From NCBI GenBank assembly GCA_027946555.1, contig JAPEVC010000180.1, positions 1 to 64,000 on the forward strand: DNA of 64,000 bases. Direction: 5' to 3'. This DNA is from Gnomoniopsis sp. IMI 355080 (Eukaryota > Ascomycota > Sordariomycetes > Diaporthales > Gnomoniaceae). Positions within the stretch are counted from its first letter, which is position 1. Each line of letters opens with the position of its first letter. Made by a program: the position numbers and the translations under genes. Shown here in pieces: positions 22,426 to 33,219 of the stretch. The notes beneath the pieces are model-generated. The model made no database searches, had not been told where the DNA came from, and saw only the letters and a list, made by a program, of their open reading frames with translations.

Positions 22426-23688
22426 TTTCGGGGTAGTTCCTGTTGTAGGCGATCATGGGACCCGAACAGCTTGCACGAACTGTAAACAAAGAGACTGAGT
22501 ACGCAGCACAGCAGAACAACCCATGGTCAGATGTGTAGGATGTATACCTTTGTAAGTGAGACGGCGTCTGCCTGTGATCAGGTTGCCGGTAGACCAGGTG
22601 GCCGATGTTTGACGGAGGTCGGTTGACTTGTTGGCTGGCGAATTTCTGCACGCACGGTGGAAGTAATAGAGATGTTTGAAGTGAATATGCTGGATTTGTT
22701 GGAAGTGGAGGCGCTGTTTTGTAGCCTAGACATTGCCAGTGCACGGCTGTCTTTCGCAAGGGGGCGAGTTTGCGAACGAGCGGCTCGACCTTGCCCGTAC
22801 CGTAAGTAACTCAATGCGATGTGCCGGTGGATGGTGAAAGTTGGCAGATTGAGGCTGAGCAAGATTCGAGATGACGAGTGAAGGTGCCCGATTTTCAAGG
22901 TTGTTGAGGAGAGGAGGAGCAGGTGAGCTCAGGCTCTCATCGGGCAGCGGGCAGACTCTAATCTCTCTTGGAGCGGATCGGGAATTGTCGGCTATAGTCT
23001 GCTTGCTTGAGTGTAGATTTGTGGTGCTCTTTCTTTCCTTTGCACACTCCGAATGTGAAGCACGGAAAGAAGGCAGATGGCAACTTGTCTTGGCTGTTGT
23101 GGTGTTTGCCTGTGTTAGAAGGAGGAATGTGGATAGGGGGGTTCAGTTTGTTTTAGGTATCATCAAGGCGGAAGGGGCGGGCTGATGAATGATGCAGCCG
23201 TCTCTGCGTAAAGGTGAGGGGAAACGCTGGCAGGCAGGCTTCAGGGCAGGTGAGAGTGACGTCCAATGTTACAGGGTCTCCCATTAGCGGTGGGCCGTGC
23301 CGGCCGAGATGGTGGGGAAACTTGGCAGCCTACGCAGCAGTAGGAAGTCGGATATTCCATGTATCGGCGGTCGACGCGCTCATATCGCCAGGTGCTTCTT
23401 TGGGCAGAGTATTGAAGTTGGTCCCCATCCACACTGTCGGTCAAGGGTACGTCCACTTTCAGAGAGTGAGTTACAAGCAGAGTATTCCGAACCCCGTTGG
23501 CCCAGGTCGCCGGTTGAACTCCTCCAACTCCAACGTGCAGGCTCCAACTTCCAACCTCAGCCCTCAAGGTCCTTTGTCTCTAACTTCTGCCATCCCACCA
23601 GACTCGACTGCTCAAGGTCCAGACTTTAACACACCTCCCTCTGAAGGCCATCACGCAGTCCCAACCACCATCTACGATCAACGCGAAC
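22426..23688. promoter_or_regulatory. Divergent promoter region of the Edc1-like gene and RBX1
   Basis: The 1.26 kb between head-to-head genes. The 22440-22900 part probably includes a long 5' leader of the minus-strand gene, possibly with leader introns. Only short frames without recognisable content are present. Confidence 0.45.
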
Positions 23689-24234
23689 ATGGCCGACGTC
23701 GAGATGACCGACGCACCAGTCGTCAGCAAGAAGAAGGGCGCTGACGGCGAGGACAAGAAACAGCGCTTCGAGGTCAAGAAGGTAAGACAGTGCAGGGACA
23801 CACGCCACGAAGAGATGGAGAAGCACAAAAGATGGATGCTGACGTCTGTCGGCGTATAGTGGAACGCCGTTGCTCTGTGGGCGTGGGATATCGTCGTCGA
23901 CAACTGCGCCATCTGCCGCAATCACATCATGGACCTCTGTACGTACTGATTTCTTTTTCCGGCTTTCGTAAAGGCTGTCGAGCGTGCTGACCAAACTTAT
24001 TTATTACAGGCATCGAGTGCCAGGCCAACCAGGCATCAGCTACTAGTGAGGAGTGCACAGTCGCCTGGGGCATCTGCAATGTACGTTCTCTTCCTTGTCT
24101 GGTCAATGGCTTGCTGACTCTAATATTTGCTACAGCATGCCTTTCATTTCCACTGTATCTCTCGATGGCTCAAGACCCGTCAGGTATGCCCGCTCGACAA
24201 CAGGGACTGGGAGTTTCAGAAATACGGCCGATGA
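23689..24234 (+). CDS. HRT1: RING-box protein RBX1/HRT1 (cullin-RING ligase subunit)
   Basis: The protein is the RING-H2 subunit of SCF and other cullin-RING ubiquitin ligases. It binds the cullin through its N-terminal strand and recruits the E2. Four exons (23689-23781, 23860-23938, 24010-24080, 24136-24234) join in phase to 113 residues. The N-terminus is short, acidic and Lys-rich, and is followed by the cullin-binding strand [21 protein letters not shown]. The zinc ligands run C47 and C50 (CAIC), then C58, C61 and C73, then C80, H82, H85 and H87-C88, ending C99-P-L-D102. This is the characteristic three-zinc RING-box pattern whose last ligand is Asp. The C-terminal string NRDWEFQKYGR is nearly invariant in Rbx1. 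The Anaphase-promoting subunit Apc11 is the nearest alternative and is ruled out by these strings. Confidence 0.96.
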
Positions 24235-24573
24235 GCGGTGGACTTCGCGGTGACTGTCATTAAGGACAGGGTGATGACGAGAATATTGCTGGTCGGTACA
24301 GGAGAACGCGCAGCGAACATACAAACCGCGGAACTCCTGAGGAGTTGAGCGCGGATATTTTGAGAGGCATCGCCACATCATTAGGTGATAACGGCAGGGT
24401 TGACTGCACGCAGCATAGCATGTTTTCGGTCCTCTCAAAACTCCAAATACGAGTGTCATGATATGATCAAAATGTTCCATTTTAGCCCGTGCTCTTCCTG
24501 CCTGTGTACCGCCAGCCCACTTGCAAATACGCCCAAAGAGGCCCCATCCAAACAACGCCATATGCCAGGTGCC
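24235..24573. other. Convergent gap between RBX1 and SPC1
   Basis: The 339 bp should be the 3' UTRs of both genes. Nothing else is visible. Confidence 0.5.
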
Positions 24574-25036
24574 TCATTGTAACACTTTCTCATCTATGAC
24601 CAGATTCTGTGGTACTGAAACAGGCGGCGCGCCCTTCACCGGAAGCCAATTGACGGGGTTCTTGTTGAAGAAAGGCCAGGGCGGGACCACGATCAGAAAT
24701 GTGAGGGCGGTGCCACCAAGGGCGATGAAGACTGCGAGCTTGATATCTTGCTGGAGATAACCGACGAGGAAGGAGATGAACTGGACAGCACAATTGTCAG
24801 CCAGCGGGTCTTTGGACTTGAACTATTCACCACGATTGGAGCGGTTTCTCTTCGCAGACGTACACCGACAACACTCAACAAAGCTGTAGACAGCGTTTCA
24901 GCTAGCTTCTGGCCTTCAAAGTCCTTCACTCGTTTCCGTCAGCTTGGTTTGATCAGGTACAGCGGGCTGTAGGTGGTGAGCTTACAATCTGCCCCTCGAC
25001 AACGTCGCGAACCTGGTCGAGGAGTTGCTCTGCCAT
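24574..25036 (-). CDS. SPC1: Signal peptidase complex subunit 1 (SPC12)
   Basis: Spc1 is a small two-pass ER membrane subunit of the signal peptidase complex. It is not catalytic and helps discriminate signal peptides from membrane anchors. Three exons (24986-25036, 24864-24923, 24574-24780) of 17, 20 and 69 codons join in phase 0 to 105 residues. The N-terminus MAEQLLDQVRDVVEGQI runs into DFEGQKLAETLSTALLSVVG. Two helices follow, with core FISFLVGYLQQD and then LAVFIALGGTALTFLIVV. The family string PPWPFFNKNPVNWLPV comes next and a short cytosolic tail closes the protein. Intron 1 (62 bp) has a GTAAGC donor, an AGCTGAC branch site and an AAG acceptor. The 3' exon alone is decisive for the family, and the spliced N-terminus fits its usual length. 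Confidence 0.93.
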
Positions 25037-26587
25037 GATTCGATCCCGGGTCTGTAACGTGTAGGGAAAGTACGTCGAGTCAATTCGAAGATAATTCTGG
25101 GTCGTCCACCAATACGAAATGCGGCCCAGTGTCAGTGTCTCTTCTACTCGTATATTGTAAATTGTCAGATATTGGAGACAGCTAGGCGAGCTGAGGTGCG
25201 ATGGACGTGGCCTAAGCAAGAGTCGGAGAGTCGGGAGTTGGGTGGAGAACCGACCCACAGGTCTGGGAAGGTCCCTGTCCCTGTCTGCAGCTCAACACCT
25301 GGTTTCACTGCAGGTGGCGGGCGCAGGGGGGGGCAAGTGATGAACTGCCGCCGCCGTAGAAACTCGAAGAAGCACTTGAAACGAGCCAAAGGTTATTTAT
25401 GATTGATATAAACAAATAGAATAAAAACATAAACTCTCAAGGACCTATGACTACCAGAAGTAAGCCTAAGCTACATCTGTGGCTATAAGTACTTACTTGT
25501 ACCATTGTAAGTAGACAGAAACTAGAGTGGTCGGAGTCGGGCTACATACCTCATAGCAAACCCAACCACATTATGCCGCATTAGGCTAGTACTCGGCTGT
25601 ACATGGTGATGGCAACCTTGGATCTCCATAAATATTTTTAACACCCCGTTCCCCTGTCTACTCTCAAGCCTTTTTCTCTCCTCTCAATTTCAACTTTTAC
25701 AACCCAATTTCTACTTCAACGGCCCAACTTGCTTCGCGGAGAGTTGCAGACACATTGTCTTCACTGCCGCATATATCATACTTCACAGGCGAAACTCGCG
25801 CTTTGCCCCGTTTGCGAAAGTTTTGGTCTTGTCTATTCGAACTCCCTACGTCATCTCGATCCATAATCACAAGCCACGACTAAGTCAAGAACGGTCAAAA
25901 AGGAGTCGCACTCATATCTGGTCAGACTCGTACGTTTGTTCTCGTGTGCAAACCAAACACCAAACCGACCACGCTTCACGCATCATCGATTGCGCCGCTC
26001 AAGTTATTCCGAGCTGGCGCCATTTTCTTGCCATCAATACCCAATCTCTTGGCTACCGCATCTGCATCTTCGCAGATCTCTACAAAGCTGGCTGCTTCAC
26101 GGTCCTCGTTTGTTCCTTCACTCCACAGCCCAGCATTCTGGGCCTACATTGGGGTGAACAAGAAGCCCCCATAACTTGAGCACGGCAGCACAACGATACT
26201 CTACATTACGACCGGGTCCCAACACAAAGTTACGCTTCAATACCAAAACGAGCACCCGATCTGGTAGCTCAATCTACCACTTCACCCAGTGCCAGCCGGT
26301 TGTTCGACATACGTCGCGGGCGGCAGACTGCCCGCTACTGCCGTCCGCTTAGGTCTATAATACTGGCGACTATCGAACGAGGATGGGAATTTACCCTTGA
26401 ATACCGGTGCGCGGTCGATCAAGGAAGGTCGTCGACTGATTAGGAGAGGAACAGAGAAAGCGAGAGAAAGAGAGACTGAAAGAGAAACAGAAAGAGAGAG
26501 GCGCTGCCTGAGAGCTACAAGTCAAATTGTAGAAAGCAAGAATACGCCACAAAGACAAGGACTTTTCGAACATCCAAAGTCTGCAAA
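25037..26587. promoter_or_regulatory. Divergent SPC1/CorA promoter region with long CorA leader
   Basis: The 1.55 kb between head-to-head genes. From about 25650 the plus strand is pyrimidine-rich and then lacks ATG codons for several hundred bases, apart from the five-codon uORF at 26383. A GA-rich purine tract (about 26452-26500) lies just upstream of the start codon. These features suggest a long 5' leader for the CorA gene. Confidence 0.5.
26383..26400 (+). promoter_or_regulatory. Candidate five-codon uORF in the CorA leader
   Basis: ATG GGA ATT TAC CCT TGA reads Met-Gly-Ile-Tyr-Pro-stop, 188 bases before the main ATG. It is the only ATG I could find in the several hundred bases before the main start. 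Whether it is in the mRNA is not known. Confidence 0.35.
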
Positions 26588-28501
26588 ATGTCAGACCACG
26601 AGGAGACCGTTATGATCACGGGCTCGGGGTACTCGACTCCCGTACCGGAGCTCGATGACCACCGCCCTCTTGCGCCTCAGTCCCAGCAACCGCGTGATGA
26701 GCGTCCTCGCCGGGGCACATTCGATTCTCAGCTAGGTGAACGACGACGCCTGGAGTCCGATGCATCTAAGGCCGAGCATCATGCTTCTGGGGTTCGAATT
26801 CGAGATTTTGAGGAAGCCATCATTGACGATGAATCTGGTGCCATCTCGCCCATGGCTCGCCGACAGCGACGGGGCACTGTGGACACGACGGCAGAGTCCC
26901 GCGATAGCTCTCCGTCTCCGCCCAACTCTGTAAAGGCCTTTGCCATGGCGCGTCGCCCTCCTGCCCAGTCCTTCTCAGAGGCTCGGCCGGATATGGGAGA
27001 GATCCAACGGACCATGTCGATCACGAGCCACCGCAGCAAGTCTCGCACGGCAAAGGAGAGTGATGCTGCTAGCATGAGGACAAATCGGTCCGGAGCTGAA
27101 GACGTTTGCTTCCCTCAGGATGATCGTAACGGCACTACTTTGATTATCGACTACGAGGATCTGGAGGAACTCATCCTGTCTCAGCGCAGGGAACGCGAGA
27201 GGAACAGCAGTATCTCGGATGTCAAGGGGTTTCCCAACTTGCAGCAGCAAACCACAGAGAACGGTCGTGTACAGATGGCCACTGCTGACGGCGATATCAT
27301 CGACATGCCCTCAAACAACGAGGAGAAGGTTACCGAAAAGACCAATCTCGAGCCAGCCGCAGTCGCAAAGGAGAATCCTCCGCAGCGATTCCAGTTCTTC
27401 TCCACTCATTGGGACACCACTGCGCATGCTACGGAACTCGAGGGTCTGATTTTCCCTGGAGAGGACATCCAAAGCCTGTTCACCTTTCCCAATGACGGTG
27501 AGGACTATGTGTGGTGGTTGAACATCAACTGCCCGACTGACGAGGAAGTTCGTGGCATTTGCAAGGCCTTCGGTATTCATCCTCTGACAGTCGAGGATAT
27601 CGTGACCCGTGAAGCCCGCGAGAAGATTGAGCTGTTCAAGTCCTACTACTTCGCCAATTTCCGCTCCTACAGAGCAGTCTTGGATGAGGACGGCGAACGC
27701 GAGTACGAACCATTCAATTTGTTCGTGATCGTTTTCCGCGAGGGTATCATCAGCTTCAGTCACAACCTCAATTCTCATGCGTCCGAAGTACGCAAGCGAA
27801 TTGCGCAGCTCAAGGATTATGTGGATCTCAGTTCGGATTGGATTTGTTACGCCATTATGTAAGTCTTGAGATATGGAACTGTCGGCTTTCAATTTTTCCT
27901 GACATTGCGAAACAGTGACAACATCGTTGACAACTTTGGTCCGGCCATCAATGAGAGTCAGAACGCTGCAGACGCGTTGGACGATGATGTCTACCGCGCT
28001 CGACCTGACGACGAAGATCATCACCCATTCTTGCCCCGACTCGGCCACATCCGCAAGAACATCATGAATTTGATGCGTCTCCTTGGTGGCAAGGCCGACG
28101 TGCTCAAAGGCTTCACGAAGCGTTGCAACGAGAATTACCAAGTCACTCCAAGGATGGAAGTTGGTCTCTATCTTGGTGATATCCAGGATCACGTTGTCAC
28201 GATGATGAATACCCTCGGCCACCTCGAACGCATGCTCTCGCGTGCCCATAGCAACTATCTGGCCCAGCTCTCTATCGATAGCATCACACAGGGGACGCGA
28301 GCCAACAAGGTTCTTAGCAAGATCACGTTCCTCGCATCCATCATCGTGCCGCTTAACGTGATCACGGGTCTGTTCGGCATGAATGTCACTGTACCGTGGT
28401 ATGACAACGGCTCTCTCGTGCCCTTCTTCGGCATTGTGGCAGCACTCCTTGCTTTCTCGATCGCCTGTATCATACTGGCGAGGCGCTTCCGTTATATTTG
28501 A
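26588..28501 (+). CDS. CorA-family Mg2+ transporter (ALR/MNR2-like)
   Basis: The protein is predicted to carry Mg2+ (and perhaps Co2+ or Ni2+) across the plasma or vacuolar membrane as a pentamer. Two exons (26588-27858, 27916-28501) join across a 57-bp intron to 618 residues. The first about 270 residues are acidic, Ser-rich and disordered, with basic RRG patches that could be phosphosites. The CorA cytosolic domain begins near FFSTHWDTTAHATEL and includes WWLNINCPTDEEV and LTVEDIVTREAREKIE. Two C-terminal helices follow, the first ending in the selectivity signature G-M-N at about 578-580 (within GLFGMNVTVPW) and the second FFGIVAALLAFSIACIILA. The long N-terminus and this membrane layout match fungal Alr/Mnr2 types rather than mitochondrial Mrs2. 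I cannot tell the plasma-membrane and vacuolar paralogues apart. Confidence 0.92.
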
Positions 28502-30648
28502 GACCAAATGGAGCGCGCGCGGCCTCTGACAGTCTTCGGGAAGGGGTGGCAACGGCTCCGACTTGACTCACATCAGACTTTTCATTGTTTCTGGTTTCAG
28601 CTAGAATGAGTGAGCTACTTGCGGGTAGCTTACTCAGGATGTTTGCTCTGGCTAGGTAATTGATACGTGTTGTGGTTACTATTGGGAATGTAGAGTAGCC
28701 CACTTTATAAGTGGTGACTGTTTTGCATTTCTTATGGGCCATGACTTTGAATTAGACTGGTGCTGGTGCCTTGGACATAGGTACATAGAGAACACGTAAA
28801 TAATACACGAAATCTGGCGCTTGTAACGAGTTCATGACTGGGTTGTTGGAAAACATGCTTAGAGGCTTCCGGCGACCTTTCCATTCAATCCGCACTTCGT
28901 CTGAAAGACTCGTATACAACACAATAATCCTCTAATTTTGTCTTCATACATACCAACGATTGCTCAGTTTGCGGGTCCTAATTACCAATATACCAGATCA
29001 AATGCCCAGAATGTCTATGTGTAATCATGTTCACAACATGGTTGAAGCATGTTGCGAGACTGTTCGATAATCGTGGCAACTCCAAGCTCGATGTCCATCG
29101 TTGCTTGACAAGGCTTCACGAGGAGGAGGACTTCGACTGACCAACTGTCCAGGCAGATGTTACTGCATTGTTCTGTCTCTCTGTTCATCAAGCGATGTGT
29201 AGTTCGGTCTAAATACCTAGCATATCTGAAAAGTCTTGCAGTTTACACCTTTGGCTTATCTTGCGTCTTCAAAATGTTGATTTTAGGGCATGTTTTCCAC
29301 CGTTCCCATATCACAGTCTAGTCTCGACAGCAGGCCTTCCTGTAGGCTTTTACAGTCCATTGCTCTTGGTTGCCAGCTCTCAGCCGGCTCCTACGGTCTT
29401 TCGCTCCTGCTCGCCGCTTTCTACAGCAGATCGTGACATCACCCATGTGCTTTCCAATTCAGGCACGGCTTCATGATATCTCCACCGCATCCTGTAATAG
29501 TGAAGCCACCATCCAGCATCTCGACGAGGTCGTCTTCCCACAGAAGCACGTGCACAGGCGGCTCGGGTCTAGGCCAAAGTACATTGTAGATACGACGTCT
29601 ATAACGGACCCGCTTCCCATGCCACGTTGACCCAGCGTGGGCGGATCAGGACCGCACGTGGTTGGGCTGTGGGCGCCCGTCGCTTCTCTTTGATTCCCCG
29701 GAGACAGCCTGCCTCCCCCACGCGAGTGGTTGAGGCTCACATTGGGACGTTATATGCTTCATTACCGCTTGCGACTCGATGTGGTCGCACGACGTCCTGC
29801 CGCCCTCGTATGGGACTTGAACACGAGACGCAGGAATAAGGGAGATGCTTGCATGCCCCGAGAACTCGCACCTCATCCACATCATGAAGCACTTTGATTC
29901 TGGGGGTTTGGGGAAGGTTTGAGCCCCGAGAATTTGAGGAAATACTGATAGCACATTATGTCATTTGATTGCTTGTTCTGGTGTCCCATATCAGACATTC
30001 TGACAACTAGTAGTACAGCCCACAGCATCTGTACAGCAAGATGCATATAGCACCTGCAAAATTCCCTTGACCATTCTAGCAAACGACAGCATGTAACGGC
30101 CTCACAAGAAAGAGTGTACACAAACGTGAACCTCTTTCCCTCGAACTTGACCCCAGCAACTGAAATAATGTATAGACACTAGGAAAGAACAAGTATTGGT
30201 GGCAAGCAGCCTGTCAAAGTCATCCAAGTCGTTGCATATGTACGCCAGAAACACCAAGAACACCAGCCGGACTCCCCGTTCCTTTCCAGCCGCTTCCCTA
30301 AAAGAGACCCGATACTTTTTTCTATATTTGATCCACACCAATAAATGCGAACATGTACTGCGCCCCAAACAATCGAATTGAAGATGACGACGCAAAGGAA
30401 AACACTGTTGTGTTATGTGTAGGCGAGAGTGACTCGATCTCGGCTCATCCGCTCGGTGAAAAAAGACAGAGATCGGAATTAATTCGGACAGGAAGATGAC
30501 GATAGAAGTTTCGCACAGTATCGAAATGACATGTGCATTTCGAATAAGAACGGCTCATAAAAGATACAGTTAAATGAAAAAGGGCGCTTCGGATGTCCCG
30601 CAGGGGGGTTATTACATAGTAGAAACCCCATCATATCTGGATCCTGTT
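28502..30648. other. 2.1-kb convergent gap, no gene seen
   Basis: The gap separates the CorA gene and the CRIB-like gene tail to tail. I found only short frames. A B-box-like GTTCAAGTCC on the minus strand near 29811-29820 lacks the rest of a tRNA. The size exceeds what two 3' UTRs need, so a non-coding transcript is possible but not shown. Confidence 0.4.
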
Positions 30649-33219
30649 TCAAGATCGTGGTGGAGCCTTGGTCACACTCGGGAAGAGAGAGAAATTCCCC
30701 GGAGTGGAGCTCAATGTTCTGGATCTCGCCCGCCCCGCGACATTCTGCTTAGGCGACTGCAGGCCTCCCAAATTAGGATCACTGCAATGTGTGTCGCGGC
30801 TGAGGCCTGGGGTATTCAAGCCTGGGCTCGTGCTCGTGGCCGTGCCAAGCAGGCCGGCTGCGCTGCGTGATCGAGTATGCGTAGTAGGCGAGATACTGGG
30901 GAGCTCGGGCTCCTGTTGTTCCTCGCAAGTTGTTGGGACGGGCACAACGTCGTCCTTGAAATTGAAGCCTTCCATGTCCACAGAGCTGATGCTCATGGTG
31001 AGACGGGTGTAGTCGGTGTTGGTAGAGGTCGACGAGATGTGACGCTCAAACACTGATCGCGTTGAGAGGTTGCCGTTGCTGGCAAGCGTCGAAGCACTCG
31101 CACGGGCGGACTGGAAGAGATCGGCATTTGGCTCCTCGAGAGTGGCTGACTGCCCAACGCTCTCGGGGTCCTGATACTTCTGCGTTTGAGCCGCAAGAAG
31201 CTCGTGGTGATAGTCGGTCGGGATCAGAAAGGATGGCGACAATGAGAAACCCTGTGCTTCTGTAAAGCTAATCTGTGACTCGTTACGGACGTGGAGCAGG
31301 CGCTGGGGTCGTTCTCGTCGAGGAAGCGAAAAGTTCGCATTCGTAGGGGATTTTGTGCCGGAGGTCAGCCTGGGCGTGAACACTTCCTGGCTGCTTTGCG
31401 GAGAGAGGTCATGCGAAGGCGGGCTTAGGATAGGCAGCTCGATGCAGTCGGATGGGGGCCTGGAGAGCCCCGTGTCTTGATCTTCGCTCTCTGTCACTAG
31501 TACCGTCGGTTCTGAATCCAGTTCCACAGAGGGTCGGTGCCAATCGTAGTCGCAGTCGGCTTCCATCTCGTGCTCGTAGCAGTAGTCGATCACAGCCTCC
31601 CAAGAATCTCGGCGAAGTGGGTCAAGGGCCTGAGCCCTGTTTGCTATATCTGCTTCCGAAATTTGTCGAGAGGCGGAGATGTCAAAGGCGCCCAAGACAA
31701 CGGAGTCGCGGCTGTAAGTACGGTCATGCGATGCGTAGCTAGCATCAGATAGCGATGCTTTCCGCAACGCCGGCACGGAGAAAGACCCTCTTAATGAGGA
31801 ATTGGTGCTCTTGTTGCTTTGGCGCGACCTCGGCGGTAGACCACTCTGCTCCTCCTCCTCGGGCACTTCGGGCAGAGCCGCCTCAAAGGTTGTCACACTG
31901 TTATTGTTCAAAGGGGCAGACAGCGGCCAGTTGGGGTTATCTGCAGGCAAATAAATCCGTGAGAATCGACGTTCTTGTACGAATGGACTCGGCTCTCCTG
32001 GAGACGACGCTGGTGATGCTGGTAGGTCCGCATCAGCCTGAAGATGGAGAGCTGGAAAGCGGACATTGCTTGTGCTCCGCTGTCGACCCGAGATCATATT
32101 GCCCAGGGCTTCCGAGTCGCGACGAGGTATCGACGGACGACTGGCATTTCGTGCCGGAACCGCGGGAGGAGCATAGTCAAAGTAGCCGCCCACATTCAAC
32201 TCCGTCGGTGATCTGGGTGGTCGAGGAGGCCGGAACCCGCGAATCTGATCCTGCGATTTAGTCTGCTTGACCCATTGTCTTGGATGAGCTTTGTGAATAT
32301 TGGGAGCCCGGGTCGCGGAGTCTTCACGGCTGTGAACGACCATGTCCGGTGGCACAGACTCTTCCTCATCGCGTGGCCGGCTTGTACCCGAGGAAAAGTT
32401 GGGCACGCGCAAGTTCTCACCCAGCGCCGGAGGCGTTCGCAGTCCAGACATCTCGCTTTGGAGAGCACCGTGGTCTCCCCGTGCCAGAGTAGGTAGCTGG
32501 TCTCGCTGAATCTGCGCCACATGCTGAAAGTTGAATGGACTCGAAATCGTAGGCTTTCTCTGGGCTGTGGCGTCTTCACCTGCGTGAAGCGTCTTCCGGC
32601 GGGAGAAGATGCTCATCGTTGCCAAGATGTGGTCTTTCGAGACAGATGATGCTGCCCGGCTCCGGTCGGTGGTCATATCAGGGGTATGCTCAGGCGAGTG
32701 CGTTAAGCTTGTTGTGGACGTTGTGAGAGACTCTCGCCTGAATTTATTCTTTCGGTTGAAGATGGCTTTCCCAATAGCTTGAACACTCTCGGGGCGTTCC
32801 TTGGACGGCATGCTGCTCGTTGTCGACTTGATGGACGACTTCCTAGACAAAGAGAAGGATTCCAGAGTCTGCTCCCAAGATGGTCGGCGGTCGGATGATG
32901 CATAAGATATCGATGAAGCTGCCCCTGAGGAACTAGTGTGTTGGCTCACATGTCGTTCTGAGACAGACGCCTTCTTGACCTTGTCGTTTAAGGCTCGTAT
33001 CATGGCAGGGGAGGGAGGTCCATCAACAGCAGGTTCCAGGAAATCGGAAAAGTTTTCAGCCTCCAGAGAAGACACTGTATATTGATGCTGCGATGCGACC
33101 GAATGAGTTCTTGATGACGACTCTGTGTTCGGAGTCCCAAAAGCAGTAGTGCTTTCACTATTACTTTTCGGGATTCTCGTCTGGGGCCGGGAGCCATGCG
33201 CTGCATGTGTTGTCCACAT
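30649..33219 (-). CDS. Large disordered protein with CRIB-like (Cdc42/Rac-binding) motif
   Basis: A single open frame of 856 residues, rich in Ser, Pro, Arg and Thr and largely disordered. At about 225-240 it has ISSPFNFQHVAQIQRD. This fits the first part of the CRIB consensus I-S-x-P-x2-F-x-H, used by PAK kinases and Gic proteins to bind GTP-loaded Cdc42 or Rac. The second conserved His-Val-Gly of the full motif is not kept. The rest has Pro-rich stretches (FRPPRPPRSP, about 330), many RRxS/RxxS sites that resemble basophilic kinase targets, and an acidic island around EHEMEADCDYDWHRPSVELD (about 560). There is no kinase or other catalytic domain. I infer a scaffold or effector in polarity or cell-wall signalling. 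An in-frame stop precedes the ATG at 33219, and the second in-frame ATG is late. An upstream exon is possible. Confidence 0.7.
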   Translation of the reverse strand: MWTTHAAHGSRPQTRIPKSNSESTTAFGTPNTESSSRTHSVASQHQYTVSSLEAENFSDFLEPAVDGPPSPAMIRALNDKVKKASVSERHVSQHTSSSGAASSISYASSDRRPSWEQTLESFSLSRKSSIKSTTSSMPSKERPESVQAIGKAIFNRKNKFRRESLTTSTTSLTHSPEHTPDMTTDRSRAASSVSKDHILATMSIFSRRKTLHAGEDATAQRKPTISSPFNFQHVAQIQRDQLPTLARGDHGALQSEMSGLRTPPALGENLRVPNFSSGTSRPRDEEESVPPDMVVHSREDSATRAPNIHKAHPRQWVKQTKSQDQIRGFRPPRPPRSPTELNVGGYFDYAPPAVPARNASRPSIPRRDSEALGNMISGRQRSTSNVRFPALHLQADADLPASPASSPGEPSPFVQERRFSRIYLPADNPNWPLSAPLNNNSVTTFEAALPEVPEEEEQSGLPPRSRQSNKSTNSSLRGSFSVPALRKASLSDASYASHDRTYSRDSVVLGAFDISASRQISEADIANRAQALDPLRRDSWEAVIDYCYEHEMEADCDYDWHRPSVELDSEPTVLVTESEDQDTGLSRPPSDCIELPILSPPSHDLSPQSSQEVFTPRLTSGTKSPTNANFSLPRRERPQRLLHVRNESQISFTEAQGFSLSPSFLIPTDYHHELLAAQTQKYQDPESVGQSATLEEPNADLFQSARASASTLASNGNLSTRSVFERHISSTSTNTDYTRLTMSISSVDMEGFNFKDDVVPVPTTCEEQQEPELPSISPTTHTRSRSAAGLLGTATSTSPGLNTPGLSRDTHCSDPNLGGLQSPKQNVAGRARSRTLSSTPGNFSLFPSVTKAPPRS

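Noticed and set aside
27311..28552. 413-codon minus-strand open frame opposite the CorA gene
   Set aside because: It is a shadow of the CorA coding strand. It spans the CorA intron, has no recognisable domain, and disappears if CorA codon bias explains the openness.
29800..29886. tRNA-like segment on the minus strand with GTTCAAGTCC
   Set aside because: A B-box-like word is present, but there is no A-box, no acceptor stem and no T-arm of 5 bp with a 7-nt loop, so no tRNA can be drawn.
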